NCBI RefSeq assembly: GCF_022267555.1
Contig: NZ_CP073586.1
Location: 3,204,501-3,268,500 of the forward strand
Direction of reading: 5' to 3'
Source: Proteiniphilum propionicum
GTDB lineage: Bacteria > Bacteroidota > Bacteroidia > Bacteroidales > Dysgonomonadaceae
Length of the DNA stretch: 64,000 bases
Part shown: positions 45,760-54,909 of the stretch, piece by piece
Numbering within the stretch: position 1 is the stretch's first letter
Layout of the letters: every line of letters starts with the position of its first letter
Made by a program: the position numbers and the translations under genes
Notes under the pieces: generated by a model
The model's database searches: none
Told to the model about the DNA's origin: nothing
What the model saw: the letters and a program-made list of their open reading frames with translations, nothing else

Positions 45760-47592
45760 TTAATCATAAAAAGGATTCTGTAACAAATCTGGCGATTTTA
45801 CTGTCTCCTGATAGGGGATAGGCCAAAAGTACATACCCTGACGGAATACATGTTTTCTCACATCAAACTCACGCCAGGTTTTATTACCATTTGCTTCTCT
45901 GGTAATTTCCATTCCACGCATCATGACATTGTCTGTCTGCTCTGCGATCTTCCAGCGACGCACGTCGAAGAATCGGAAACCCTCAAATGCAAGTTCCAGA
46001 CGACGTTCCAGACGAATAGCATCTCTCATCTCCTCCTTGCTCATATGGGATTTAAGACCATACATTCCATCTTCACCCGCTTGGATACCAGCGCGTTTTC
46101 GAATGAGTTTCAAGGCTGTATAGACACTCATCTCCTGTTCACCAAGGAACTCAGTATAATCAGGGCCAAAAAACTCGTTGGCCGCTTCGGCATAGTTAAG
46201 TAATATCTCTGCATATCTTATCAGAGGACGATTCTGTGGCGGCTCGAGCCAATAATTGGCAGAAGCATTCCGATGAATCATTTTGCGGATATAATACCCG
46301 GTGGGAGTCCCGCTGTGCACCGCATCCTGCGTAGCCCCCCTACCCTGACGGGTGTATACAATATGATCTGCATTGCCTCCGCTGTAAACCTTACAACTGT
46401 CATAGATCACCGTATTTGCGAACCGGGGATCTCTGTTCAGGTTGGGCCGCAACGGATTGTAGGGATATGCACTTTCACCTATCGGCTTACCGTCAATCAT
46501 CGGAAAGGCATTGGCAAGATCACCGTATACATAACCAGCATCGCCGCCACCGCCGCATGAAGGAGGATCCAGAAAAGACATCACCGTGACACCATGACGA
46601 TCTTTTTTCTCGAAAATCAATTCGCAATAGGCTCCCATATCAAATGTCTGCCCTTCGTATTGCGTAATATTATTAAAATCGGGCGGAAAGAAGATCGCGT
46701 AAAATCCAAATCCCGGTTCATATTCCTTGCGATCATTCAAATGATAATCAAACAATCGGAAGTTACCGCTCATCGTCAGCATATTCCTTGCCGCGTCGAG
46801 TGCCAGTTTCCACCTGTTCTCATCGTAGGTGGGATAACCCAGCAGTTCTTTTGTATCTTCGGTACCAAATCCGCTCCCGTTGTATAAAGGACTGGCTGCA
46901 TATAACAAGACACGGGATATCAGGCTCCTGCAAACAGCTTCGCTCACCCTTCCATTGTTACGACCCCTTGTGCGTGGTTGCAGGGTATGTGATTTCAGGA
47001 CTGCTTCGGCCTCTGTTACAATGTAATCCACACACTCGGCAAAAGTGTTGCGACTGGTTTTCATTTCATCCTCCGCACCATAGACCTCATCTCCAATCAA
47101 CGGTATCCCTCCGTAGTGACGTAAAAGGATAAAATAATACCATGCCCTGAGCGCTCTGGCTTCCGATTTATACTGTTGTTTTGTGGATTCAATAATCGGC
47201 GCTCCGTCAACTTTTTTCAAAAAAACATTCGCCCGACGGATGTTCCGGTAACATTTTTCCCAGACATCTGCCGTGACCGTCACAGGATTGATGGTTCCGG
47301 TAGCAAACATCATCCCGGTGGAAATGGCATTCGACTGAACAAACTCAGCTTCGTCGCTGGCAACCTGCAACCCTCCTCCTTTCGTACCCCAGCCATTGAA
47401 GCGGTTGAGGTCGGTATCAAATCCTACATCCACATAGATCTGGGTTAGAAAACCGGCGGTATACGCACTGTCGGAAAAGACTTTGTTCTCATCCAAATCT
47501 GTCGTTTGGGTCTGATCCAGAAAGTCATTGTTGCAAGAGGCCAGACTCCAGACAAAAAAAAGGAATAAAGTAAATTTCAAAGAATTCTTCAT
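45760..47592 (-). CDS. SusD/RagB-family glycan-binding lipoprotein (second)
   Basis: 610 residues, lipobox LASC at Cys20. Family blocks: YKSEARALRAWYYFILLRHYGGIPLI (about 140-165), IRYAEILLNYAEAANEF (about 470), LAFEGFRFFDVRRWKIAEQT, and QGMYFWPIPYQETVKSPDLLQNP at the end. It leads the SusD-DUF5004-DUF4961-SusC segment, 110 bp after the SGNH gene. That gap holds a 13-bp tandem repeat and could contain an extra promoter. Confidence 0.94.
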   Translation of the reverse strand: MKNSLKFTLFLFFVWSLASCNNDFLDQTQTTDLDENKVFSDSAYTAGFLTQIYVDVGFDTDLNRFNGWGTKGGGLQVASDEAEFVQSNAISTGMMFATGTINPVTVTADVWEKCYRNIRRANVFLKKVDGAPIIESTKQQYKSEARALRAWYYFILLRHYGGIPLIGDEVYGAEDEMKTSRNTFAECVDYIVTEAEAVLKSHTLQPRTRGRNNGRVSEAVCRSLISRVLLYAASPLYNGSGFGTEDTKELLGYPTYDENRWKLALDAARNMLTMSGNFRLFDYHLNDRKEYEPGFGFYAIFFPPDFNNITQYEGQTFDMGAYCELIFEKKDRHGVTVMSFLDPPSCGGGGDAGYVYGDLANAFPMIDGKPIGESAYPYNPLRPNLNRDPRFANTVIYDSCKVYSGGNADHIVYTRQGRGATQDAVHSGTPTGYYIRKMIHRNASANYWLEPPQNRPLIRYAEILLNYAEAANEFFGPDYTEFLGEQEMSVYTALKLIRKRAGIQAGEDGMYGLKSHMSKEEMRDAIRLERRLELAFEGFRFFDVRRWKIAEQTDNVMMRGMEITREANGNKTWREFDVRKHVFRQGMYFWPIPYQETVKSPDLLQNPFYD

Positions 47593-47637
47593 AGTAAACC
47601 ATTATTCAAATAAATACTCATTTTTTTAAGACTCTAT

Positions 47638-47676
47638 TTTTTTATGTATATTTTTTATGTATATTTTTTATGTTGA
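47638..47676. repeat. 13-bp tandem repeat upstream of the second SusD gene
   Basis: TTTTTTATGTATA occurs at 47638-47650 and 47651-47663, followed by a third copy diverging at the end (TTTTTTATGTTGA, 47664-47676). Located between the SGNH stop and the SusD start, 46-84 bp ahead of the SusD start codon. AT-rich repeats of this kind may vary in copy number. Confidence 0.8.
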
Positions 47677-47702
47677 CAGAATGCATCGATTAAATTCATG
47701 TG

Positions 47703-49076
47703 TCAGAGTTTGATCAGTTCAACCTTCAATGCTTCAGGTCTATTTTCGCGGTATATCTGATCGGTCAGATGCTGTTGTTCTTCGATGGTATTTTTACGAA
47801 CACTTTCACTCCTTAAATGAAGCCAGTATTTATGGTTCCAGTTCACAAACGGATCAATCTCTCGGTATTTAAGGAGCGTATCCACAGCCGCTTCATCTCC
47901 TTTCCACAACATTCCTGTTCTACGCATCAAATGATATTCCATCCAGTAATACTCTCTCATTTCCCTTTCCATCAACCAGCGCTGCTCGTTCAACCTGGCT
48001 ATTTTCTGTGCTCTCTCGTATTGCGGGGTATTTCCATAAGAAGCCAGGTTGATTCCCCGTCTTAACTGGTATGCCGTAAAACGGGCAATCTCCTTTCCTC
48101 CAATTTTTAGCAAGTAGTATCCATCTGGTAACCCTGCTACAGTCAATACTTCCTGGTTCAGCTCCTCCATAAATGGAATCACCTTCAAGCCATCAGCCTG
48201 ATTGTGCAATTCATTGTCATAATAGGATGAATCGATAGGAAAAGGAAGTGATTTTGCCAGATAAGTAAAACAAATATTTTGTGCAGAAACAGAAAGATCT
48301 GAAACAGTACAATTCACTGCATGCGTAATGGCTTTCCCTGCAGCATAGATGGAAATATCAGCGACCGGATTACCAGCCAGACCCTGTGCTCTTAGGAAAA
48401 GATAAGCCATGACCAGATGACCGTCTGTGGAAGGATGAATGCGATCACGTCCGCACAAAGTGAAGGTAGAATCAAACTGTTGTTCCCGTTGATTGATTGC
48501 GACCATGGGACGGTTGAAATCAATAAAATACCATTGATTATCCGCAGCTCGCTTCGCCAGATAATCTGAGATATCCGCAATCAGATTGTTTTTCCCAGGA
48601 AAAGGGACTTTATTCAGTTTTGAAGTTTCATCATACGGTGAACTACCAATCAGTATTTTTTTTACGCGCGGTTGTTTTTTCAGGATCTTCTCCATCTGTT
48701 GATAATGATTCAGGGAGGTTTTTACATTTCTCTCTCCGATTGTATCATTTCCAGGAAGCGTAAAATCCATATACCCCACATCGTTCATCCCAAAAGTGAG
48801 GGTCACAATGGTGGGACGATGCTCAAACACTTTATCCATTCTCTGTGACATTTGTTGTACCACATCACCACCGATCCCTTCATTAAAGATATCGATCCGC
48901 ATTCCCGGAAAATGGGTCATATAATAAAGCCAGATATAAGAGTGATAACGACCACCGCAGGTGATGCTGTTTCCTATAAAAGCAACCCGTTCGCCCTCTT
49001 TGAAAACGGGAATACTTTGTGCGCTCATATGAAGGGCGACTGACAGCAGATAAATAACGACTACAATTTTTTTCAT
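47703..49076 (-). CDS. Secreted SGNH/GDSL-family hydrolase
   Basis: 457 residues, signal peptide to about MSAQ (residue 20). SGNH blocks are clear: block I FIGNSIT with the nucleophile Ser (about 37), block II NEGIGGD, block III TFGMNDVG, and block V DRIHPSTDGH with Asp and His (about 205-212). This marks a carbohydrate esterase or acetylesterase-like enzyme. The C-terminal half (about 240-457) is an additional domain with a helical end. Within the PUL it probably removes ester groups from the glycan. Confidence 0.88.
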   Translation of the reverse strand: MKKIVVVIYLLSVALHMSAQSIPVFKEGERVAFIGNSITCGGRYHSYIWLYYMTHFPGMRIDIFNEGIGGDVVQQMSQRMDKVFEHRPTIVTLTFGMNDVGYMDFTLPGNDTIGERNVKTSLNHYQQMEKILKKQPRVKKILIGSSPYDETSKLNKVPFPGKNNLIADISDYLAKRAADNQWYFIDFNRPMVAINQREQQFDSTFTLCGRDRIHPSTDGHLVMAYLFLRAQGLAGNPVADISIYAAGKAITHAVNCTVSDLSVSAQNICFTYLAKSLPFPIDSSYYDNELHNQADGLKVIPFMEELNQEVLTVAGLPDGYYLLKIGGKEIARFTAYQLRRGINLASYGNTPQYERAQKIARLNEQRWLMEREMREYYWMEYHLMRRTGMLWKGDEAAVDTLLKYREIDPFVNWNHKYWLHLRSESVRKNTIEEQQHLTDQIYRENRPEALKVELIKL

Positions 49077-49109
49077 TCTATAATTGATATAAATGAGATA
49101 ATTTCTTTT

Positions 49110-51779
49110 CTAATTCAAACCCGGCTGCGGCAACACAAACTCTACATCGTATGTGCCACTTTTCAGAAAGAGGTCGCCCTCCAAAGAAAGTTCATCCTCA
49201 TTCAGTGTCCCTTTTTGTGTATGTTTGGGTACAAGAACTGTAGCCTCCACTCCCGCGGGCAACAAGAAGTGCATCCGTTGCACGTTGTCTTTCACTTCCC
49301 ATTTCAGGATGATGGTCCCGTAGGGAGTCTCCTTGGTCGTATGCGCCCATGTCACTCCTTCGGGGATCTGCGGCTCAATAAAAACATGCTGATAACCAGG
49401 GTACTGCTCATCGGGGCGGATTCCTCCCACAGCCTGGTAGAACCAACTACCAATACCGTTGTAGCAATTATGAACCCTGCTGCGTTCACCGCTCCAGTAT
49501 TCCCAGGTGGTGGTGGCATTGTTTTGGAGCATGTAGAGATAACCGGGATAATCCCGCTGCTTTAACATGTCATACATAAAATCTGCTTCCCTGTTCCGGA
49601 TTGTCCATTCAGTTAGAATGGGCACTCCAACCAATCCGGCTGCAATATGACCCTTGTGCTGCTCCTTGGTCCGGGAAATCAACTGATCTCTCACTTTTCC
49701 GATCAACTCCTCTGGCACTGCTCCCACCAGCATGGGATAGGACATATCGAGCTGCGATCCTGTGGCATAGATATTCATTTCGGCATCGAAGAATGTTTGA
49801 TGAATCAACTTGTTCAGTACAGCGCTTTTATCGGCAAAAAGCTGTGCCTCATCCGGCTTATCAAGTTGTAAGGCAATCTTCTCCAGTGTTTGCAAACACT
49901 CGCTGATAAAACAGTTGTTCACCAGATCAATGGAAGACTGAGCACCGGTATCCACTCCGTATGGAGCAAGCCAGTCCCCCAGATACCAGTCACGGTAGGG
50001 GGTATCCGGCCAGCGTTTTAACAAGCCCTCCACGGTATATTTATCCACATAGCTCATCCACTGTTTCATTGCATCGTAGTAGAGCTCCAGGGGACGGGGA
50101 TCGCCATAGTTGACAAAAGTCCGCCAGGGAGCCAGCACCATGAATCCGCACCAATAAGGTCCCCCACCTCCTGCACCGGGATTTGGCGCCACATGAGGCA
50201 AGCTGCCTCCCTCACGCATTACATCTTTCCAGCTCTGTAACCAGTTCATATAGGTGGGCGATACATCAAACATCGTCTGGAGCGCTTGTGTTGATGAGTT
50301 CCCGTCGCCGCCGTAACCGGTGCGCTCCAGATGGGGACAATCCACCATATAACCGCTAAATGTGAGACAACGCAGGGTATAATTGACCATGTCATGAATA
50401 GCATTCAGCTCATTGTCGGAACATCTGAACGTTGCCGCCGGCTGATAATCACCGTGTATCAGATATGCTTTTATCTGACTGGAAGTGGGCCTCTCCGGCA
50501 GATTGGCAATCTTGGCATAACGGAAAGCGTGATGGTTGAATTTATTTCGAAACAGATCCCCTTCCCTGCCGGAAGCAATGTATAGATCCCGTTCACCCTG
50601 CTCTTCAATTTGACCCTCTTTGGTCATGAAATCGCTGTATGTAACTACGATCTCGTGTCCTGCATTGAGTGCAGGAACCGACAGTTCGAACCATCCCGTC
50701 ACCATTTTTCCCATATCTACGAGCCAGGTATCGTTGCCCAATGCTTCGATACTCTTTGGGGAAAGTACCTCCTGTATCCTGTTGGTTTCACACATTTGAG
50801 ATGAAACCTGATGAGGCGTAATGGCCATCACTTTTGCCGGCTCCCATTTCAATCTATCCAGGTTCTCGGATGTCAAACAAGCCGGAAGAAGTCGACCGTC
50901 TATTCTTTCTCCTCCGAACTGCAGGGCCTGCCATGTTCCAGTGTCTGCGTATCCGCTCGCGCGACCGCTCCAGAAAGCATCTGTCGCCACAATCTGTCGC
51001 CATTTCCCCTGCTGCAGGGTACACATTTCGGCTCTTACTACCGGTCCGTCGTGTTCAGCTCCGAAAGTTGTCTTCTTATACCATCCCTGTCCGAGCCATA
51101 GCACGATTTCGTTTTTTCCCTGCTGCAGATAAGAGGTCACGTCATAGGTAACCACCAACGAACGTTTATTTAACTGCGATACGGCAGGCGATAACACATC
51201 CTCTCCTACTTTTTTCCCGTTGATGTATATTTCGTGATAACCCAAAGAATTGACATGCAAGAATGTGACACCTCGTTCGTTGACAACAAATGATTTTCTC
51301 AGGAGAGGCGATCTGACATCTCCCCCACCCAATCCAATATATGCTCCCTTCAGATAATCCTTCGCTACGATACCCACAGCAAAACGTTGCACAGGGCTCC
51401 AATCAGAAGTTTTCCCATGCTCATCCCATACGCGTACCCTCCAATAGCAAAGCAAGCGGGATCTCAAGGAGGCTCCCTGATAGGGAACCATCACCGAGGC
51501 GGATGAGTGAATGCGGGTATTCCACAAATCGGCTTTCCCTTTATCAAACAGCACACTATCTGTAGCGACCTGAATTTCAAAGGATTGTTGCCTCGCGATG
51601 GAATCCCCTTTTAATTTCCAACTGAAGTGTGGCGCCAGGTTATCTATGCCTATTGGATTTATGAGGTTCTCACAACGCAGATCCACAAGACTGATCGGCT
51701 TGGCAATCAAAAAATAGAAATTGCAAAAAGCGCATAAAAGAAACAAGATACTTTTCCGCATGATACTAAATTTTTTCAT
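49110..51779 (-). CDS. GH78 alpha-L-rhamnosidase, secreted
   Basis: 889 residues with an N-terminal signal segment (MKKFSIMRKSILFLLCAFCNFYFLIA). Domain order: Fn3-like (SLVDLRCENLINPIGIDN, about 29-130), Bac_rhamnosid_N (about 165-300), beta sandwich, (alpha/alpha)6 GH78 barrel (about 440-780), and C-terminal Bac_rhamnosid_C (VGGIRPDEQYPGYQHVFIEP). The catalytic motif, usually DCPQRxERxGWxGD, reads DCPHLERTGYGGDG (about 480), one residue shorter with Tyr for Trp but with the Glu retained. ATG at 51779 overlaps the GH130 stop as ATGA, so translation is coupled. Confidence 0.9.
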   Translation of the reverse strand: MKKFSIMRKSILFLLCAFCNFYFLIAKPISLVDLRCENLINPIGIDNLAPHFSWKLKGDSIARQQSFEIQVATDSVLFDKGKADLWNTRIHSSASVMVPYQGASLRSRLLCYWRVRVWDEHGKTSDWSPVQRFAVGIVAKDYLKGAYIGLGGGDVRSPLLRKSFVVNERGVTFLHVNSLGYHEIYINGKKVGEDVLSPAVSQLNKRSLVVTYDVTSYLQQGKNEIVLWLGQGWYKKTTFGAEHDGPVVRAEMCTLQQGKWRQIVATDAFWSGRASGYADTGTWQALQFGGERIDGRLLPACLTSENLDRLKWEPAKVMAITPHQVSSQMCETNRIQEVLSPKSIEALGNDTWLVDMGKMVTGWFELSVPALNAGHEIVVTYSDFMTKEGQIEEQGERDLYIASGREGDLFRNKFNHHAFRYAKIANLPERPTSSQIKAYLIHGDYQPAATFRCSDNELNAIHDMVNYTLRCLTFSGYMVDCPHLERTGYGGDGNSSTQALQTMFDVSPTYMNWLQSWKDVMREGGSLPHVAPNPGAGGGGPYWCGFMVLAPWRTFVNYGDPRPLELYYDAMKQWMSYVDKYTVEGLLKRWPDTPYRDWYLGDWLAPYGVDTGAQSSIDLVNNCFISECLQTLEKIALQLDKPDEAQLFADKSAVLNKLIHQTFFDAEMNIYATGSQLDMSYPMLVGAVPEELIGKVRDQLISRTKEQHKGHIAAGLVGVPILTEWTIRNREADFMYDMLKQRDYPGYLYMLQNNATTTWEYWSGERSRVHNCYNGIGSWFYQAVGGIRPDEQYPGYQHVFIEPQIPEGVTWAHTTKETPYGTIILKWEVKDNVQRMHFLLPAGVEATVLVPKHTQKGTLNEDELSLEGDLFLKSGTYDVEFVLPQPGLN

Positions 51780-52924
51780 TGTTGTGTGGACGGGTCATAT
51801 ACGGCCACTGCCACTTTTGAATCGGCACATCCATAATAAAGAAACCATTTTTGTTGAAAATAGACCAACCCTTCAATAAAGACTGTTCCGGCAGGATATT
51901 GTCCGCTCTTCTCAAACTCTTCTTCGGGAAACAGAAAAGGTTTATCCAGTCGTGTAATCAATTTTTCAGGATCATTTTTATCGAATAGAGCCTGTCCGGC
52001 ACAGTATGCATTCGGTGCATATTGGTGATCACCCTCTCCTTCTTTGTTCTTTCCATTATACAACAGAATAATACCCTCTTCCGTCCAAATGGCAGGAGGT
52101 CCGCATTCAGTCAGATCACTGTCGAAACAACCCTTTCTGGGTGACATCAAGACCGCCAGTTCATTGTCTTCATTCAGAATGGGCGTCCAGTTGAGCAGGT
52201 CGGTAGATGTAGCACCATAAATCACATACTCGCCCCAATACATGAAGTAATGTCCATTTATCTTTTTGATGACCTGTCGATCATTCTTCAGGCAGGTCAG
52301 GATGCTGGATGCTTTTGACCACTCATTCAGGAAGCGGCCTTCGTATGCTTTAGCAAATGCAGGCCCCTGTTTTTCCCAGTGAATCAAGTCTGTAGAGGTA
52401 GCTACGCACAATCGGGCCGTTTTTCTGTCCCACGAAGTGTAAAAAAGCACAAAAGTACCCTCTTCGGTCACTGCTATACGGGGGTCCTCGCATCCTCCCG
52501 GCCATTCGTATGCTTTGTTCTGGTCGCTATCCGGGTAGATCACCGGAGCGTTCCTTTTATTCATTGTATATCCATCAGGGGATTCGGCCAATCCGATTCT
52601 TGAAACACGCGTACCTATACCCACCGATGAGTTGTCTTCTGCGCGGTACAAGAGATGTAGCTTTTCTCCTTTTACCACGACTCCAGGATTGAACACATCC
52701 CCTTTCTCCCAAAAAACATCGCTGTTATTCATTGGACAGTGAAACAGCGCTGTTGTGTCGGGAACAATGATTGGATTCACGTACCTGGGGCGGACAAATT
52801 CCCCCAGGGGAAAAGCAGGTTCATATTCCTGGTTGGAATGATTGCAGGAACAGAACAGGAGAACCAACGAAGTGATTCCGAGAATTGTTGTAACAAAAGG
52901 GGTACGATTATTTTTAAATTTCAT
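51776..52924 (-). CDS. GH130-type beta-mannosidase/mannoside phosphorylase, lipoprotein
   Basis: 382 residues, lipobox CSC at Cys27, then a five-bladed beta-propeller. GH130 blocks: KGDVFNPGVVVKGEKLHLLYRAED (about 75-97), GGCEDPRIAVTEEG (about 140-155), and WFLYYGCADSKVAVA near the end. The family includes phosphorylases and beta-1,2-mannosidases acting on mannosides. A secreted lipoprotein is unlikely to meet phosphate-driven cytoplasmic phosphorolysis, so hydrolysis of beta-mannosides (beta-1,2-type) is the better guess. First gene of the PUL transcript. Confidence 0.88.
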   Translation of the reverse strand: MKFKNNRTPFVTTILGITSLVLLFCSCNHSNQEYEPAFPLGEFVRPRYVNPIIVPDTTALFHCPMNNSDVFWEKGDVFNPGVVVKGEKLHLLYRAEDNSSVGIGTRVSRIGLAESPDGYTMNKRNAPVIYPDSDQNKAYEWPGGCEDPRIAVTEEGTFVLFYTSWDRKTARLCVATSTDLIHWEKQGPAFAKAYEGRFLNEWSKASSILTCLKNDRQVIKKINGHYFMYWGEYVIYGATSTDLLNWTPILNEDNELAVLMSPRKGCFDSDLTECGPPAIWTEEGIILLYNGKNKEGEGDHQYAPNAYCAGQALFDKNDPEKLITRLDKPFLFPEEEFEKSGQYPAGTVFIEGLVYFQQKWFLYYGCADSKVAVAVYDPSTQQ

Positions 52925-52993
52925 TAAAATTAAATCTGAAAATATTGGTAAGATTTCTCTTGATATTGTATTGTGTCATTTTTTCCAAACACA

Positions 52994-53001
52994 CAAATTT
53001 A
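52994..53001 (-). promoter_or_regulatory. Candidate PUL promoter -7 box (TAAATTTG)
   Basis: On the minus strand TAAATTTG fits TAnnTTTG exactly, about 70 bp ahead of the GH130 start. No TTTG at 19-21 bp upstream; the nearest is at 25 bp. The 401-bp spacer 52925-53325 divergently separates the PUL from the pirin gene, is AT-rich and shows no gene. Confidence 0.35.
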
Positions 53002-53325
53002 CGCGCAAAACGGGAGGATTCCATTTCAAAGTAGCGCATAAAGTAAAACTATTGAAAGGGCAAAATCCTTATTCCTCTCATTACATACATATTAGCGACA
53101 CAATGATCGATCCCTTTGGTAAACCATTTTGAAGAAAATAAATCGCTTTTCTTGCAAAAAAACGGATCTTGACTTAAAGGGTATTAAAAAAAAAGGTGTG
53201 ACATTCGATCTTTAAATTATATATTTTTTATTTTGCCTTTTTAAAAAAACCCAGTATTTTTAACCAATGAAAAGGCATATGCTTGCCCTTCCTGATCAAA
53301 GTTTGACACTGTAACAATAGAATAA

Positions 53326-54201
53326 ATGATGAATAAAAGAAAAGCGACTCGAATTGTGAGAGGCCAACATGCGGTAGATGGCGCCGGTGTTCGTTTACGC
53401 AGGGTATTGGGTGCAGAAACCAATCCCGATTTCGATCCATTTCTCATGCTCGATGGATTTGACTCCTCAGATCCAAAGGATTATATCAAAGGGTTCCCCT
53501 GGCACCCGCACAGAGGCATCGAAACGATCACCTACCTGGTGAAAGGCAAAATTGAACATGGCGACAGCCTGGGCAACAAGGGAACCATCCATGACCAGGA
53601 GTGCCAGTGGATGACAGCCGGATCGGGAATCATCCATCAGGAGATGCCGAAAGCGTCGGAGAGGATGCTGGGGTGCCAGCTCTGGGTCAACCTGCCGGCA
53701 AAAGATAAGATGACCGAACCCGCCTATGGTGATATCACGAAGGACAAGATTGTCGTTACAACGGAAGAAAATGCGGTTGTCAGGATACTGGCAGGCTCTT
53801 ATAAAGGAAAACAAGGCGTCTTTGAAGGCAAGTATGTGAAGGTTACCTACCTTGATATCGATCTTGCACCCGATAGTACATGGACCTACACGGAAACCCC
53901 AAACAATGAAACGCTGTTCATCTATCTGCTGGACGGGACATTGGCTGTGGATGAGCAGCTCTCGGATTTTGAAGAGAAGTCGTGTGCCGTTTTATTTCGT
54001 TCCGCCAATCCCGATGAAGAGACAAACGATGCAGTCGTTGTACGCTCAGGAAATCAGGGTGCCCGTTTTGTGCTGCTGGCAGCCAAACCACTCCGTGAAC
54101 CTGTCGCTTGGGGTGGCCCCATTGTGATGAACAGCCGGGAAGAGTTGCAACAGGCTTTCGACGAACTGGATCGCGGCACTTTTATCAAACGAGTCAATTA
54201 A
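53326..54201 (+). CDS. Pirin family protein (bicupin)
   Basis: 291 residues. N-terminal pirin cupin with the metal ligands in HPHRGIET (about 61-68), HGDSLGNKGTIHDQECQWMTAGSGIIHQE (His and Glu about 105-115), then Pirin_C cupin. Fe-binding bicupins of this kind include quercetin dioxygenases and redox regulators; the role here is not known. The ORF starts ATGATG; either Met is possible. Convergent with the acidic protein, overlapping its end by 8 bp. Confidence 0.92.
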   Translation: MMNKRKATRIVRGQHAVDGAGVRLRRVLGAETNPDFDPFLMLDGFDSSDPKDYIKGFPWHPHRGIETITYLVKGKIEHGDSLGNKGTIHDQECQWMTAGSGIIHQEMPKASERMLGCQLWVNLPAKDKMTEPAYGDITKDKIVVTTEENAVVRILAGSYKGKQGVFEGKYVKVTYLDIDLAPDSTWTYTETPNNETLFIYLLDGTLAVDEQLSDFEEKSCAVLFRSANPDEETNDAVVVRSGNQGARFVLLAAKPLREPVAWGGPIVMNSREELQQAFDELDRGTFIKRVN

Positions 54202-54490
54202 ACACCCTGTTTTCATTTAATGAATCATTTTCATTGACCTGTTCATCGGAGTCCAGGAATTCTTCTTCGTTATATCGGCTGGCCTCGCTTTGGTCGGGAT
54301 CGATCTCCAGGTCGATATCCATATCCAATTCAGGGTCCCATTCCGGATCTTCATCCAGGTCGATGTCCGGATCCTCATCCAAATCTGTCTCCAGGTCGAA
54401 GTCGTTGATATTATCCTCCTCCGTTATATATTGGCTCGGATCTTTTTCCATTTTCCGGCTCTTTCCGTCAAAATCTTTCATTGCATTCAT
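54194..54490 (-). CDS. Small highly acidic hypothetical protein
   Basis: 98 residues if started at MNAMKDFDGKSRK (54490); an upstream extension to 54637 is open but looks non-coding. The centre is almost only Asp/Glu/Pro/Leu/Ile in an alternating pattern (DIDLDEDPEWDPELDMDIDLE), very low pI, no signal peptide. No family recognised; likely intrinsically disordered. The repeated GAY codons may also inflate the open frame, so it may not be a gene. Confidence 0.45.
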   Translation of the reverse strand: MNAMKDFDGKSRKMEKDPSQYITEEDNINDFDLETDLDEDPDIDLDEDPEWDPELDMDIDLEIDPDQSEASRYNEEEFLDSDEQVNENDSLNENRVFN

Positions 54491-54869
54491 AATTAGATGA
54501 TTTATGCTGTATCTGATGCATCTCAGTACATTTTTAGAACCGCAGAAAGAAACAAAATGTTCTTGAACACGTACGAATTGTGTTTTTTTTAACGCTCCAC
54601 CTGAACCCAAGGTAATACAAAAGTTGCTATCCCCCACTATCCCTTATTATCATCCAAACTAAATATTTGGAAGGATAGCGTTGGCAAAGTTGGACGGTAC
54701 TGTATCTTCCTGAACTGGTACAACTCCTAATATCGCTCTAATATAGTCATAATGTACTCCTAATAGGAATGGAGTTGATAAGGCTTACATTAAACCGAAA
54801 TCAGGTGAAAACAAGATGATAAAATAACTTTGACCATCAGCTGGAATAAGCTACTTCAAAGAATTTACT

Positions 54870-54877
54870 TACTTTTG
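54870..54877 (+). promoter_or_regulatory. -7 box (TACTTTTG) of the tandem hydrolase gene
   Basis: TACTTTTG matches TAnnTTTG exactly, 33 bp ahead of the ATG at 54910, leaving a leader of about 25 nt. The rest of the spacer 54491-54869 shows no gene. Confidence 0.5.
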
Positions 54878-54909
54878 TTCTCTTTACTTTATATTTAAAA
54901 AATACGACT

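Noticed and set aside
47638-47676. CRISPR-like repeats
   Set aside because: Repeats are contiguous 13-mers without spacers; no cas genes anywhere in the window.
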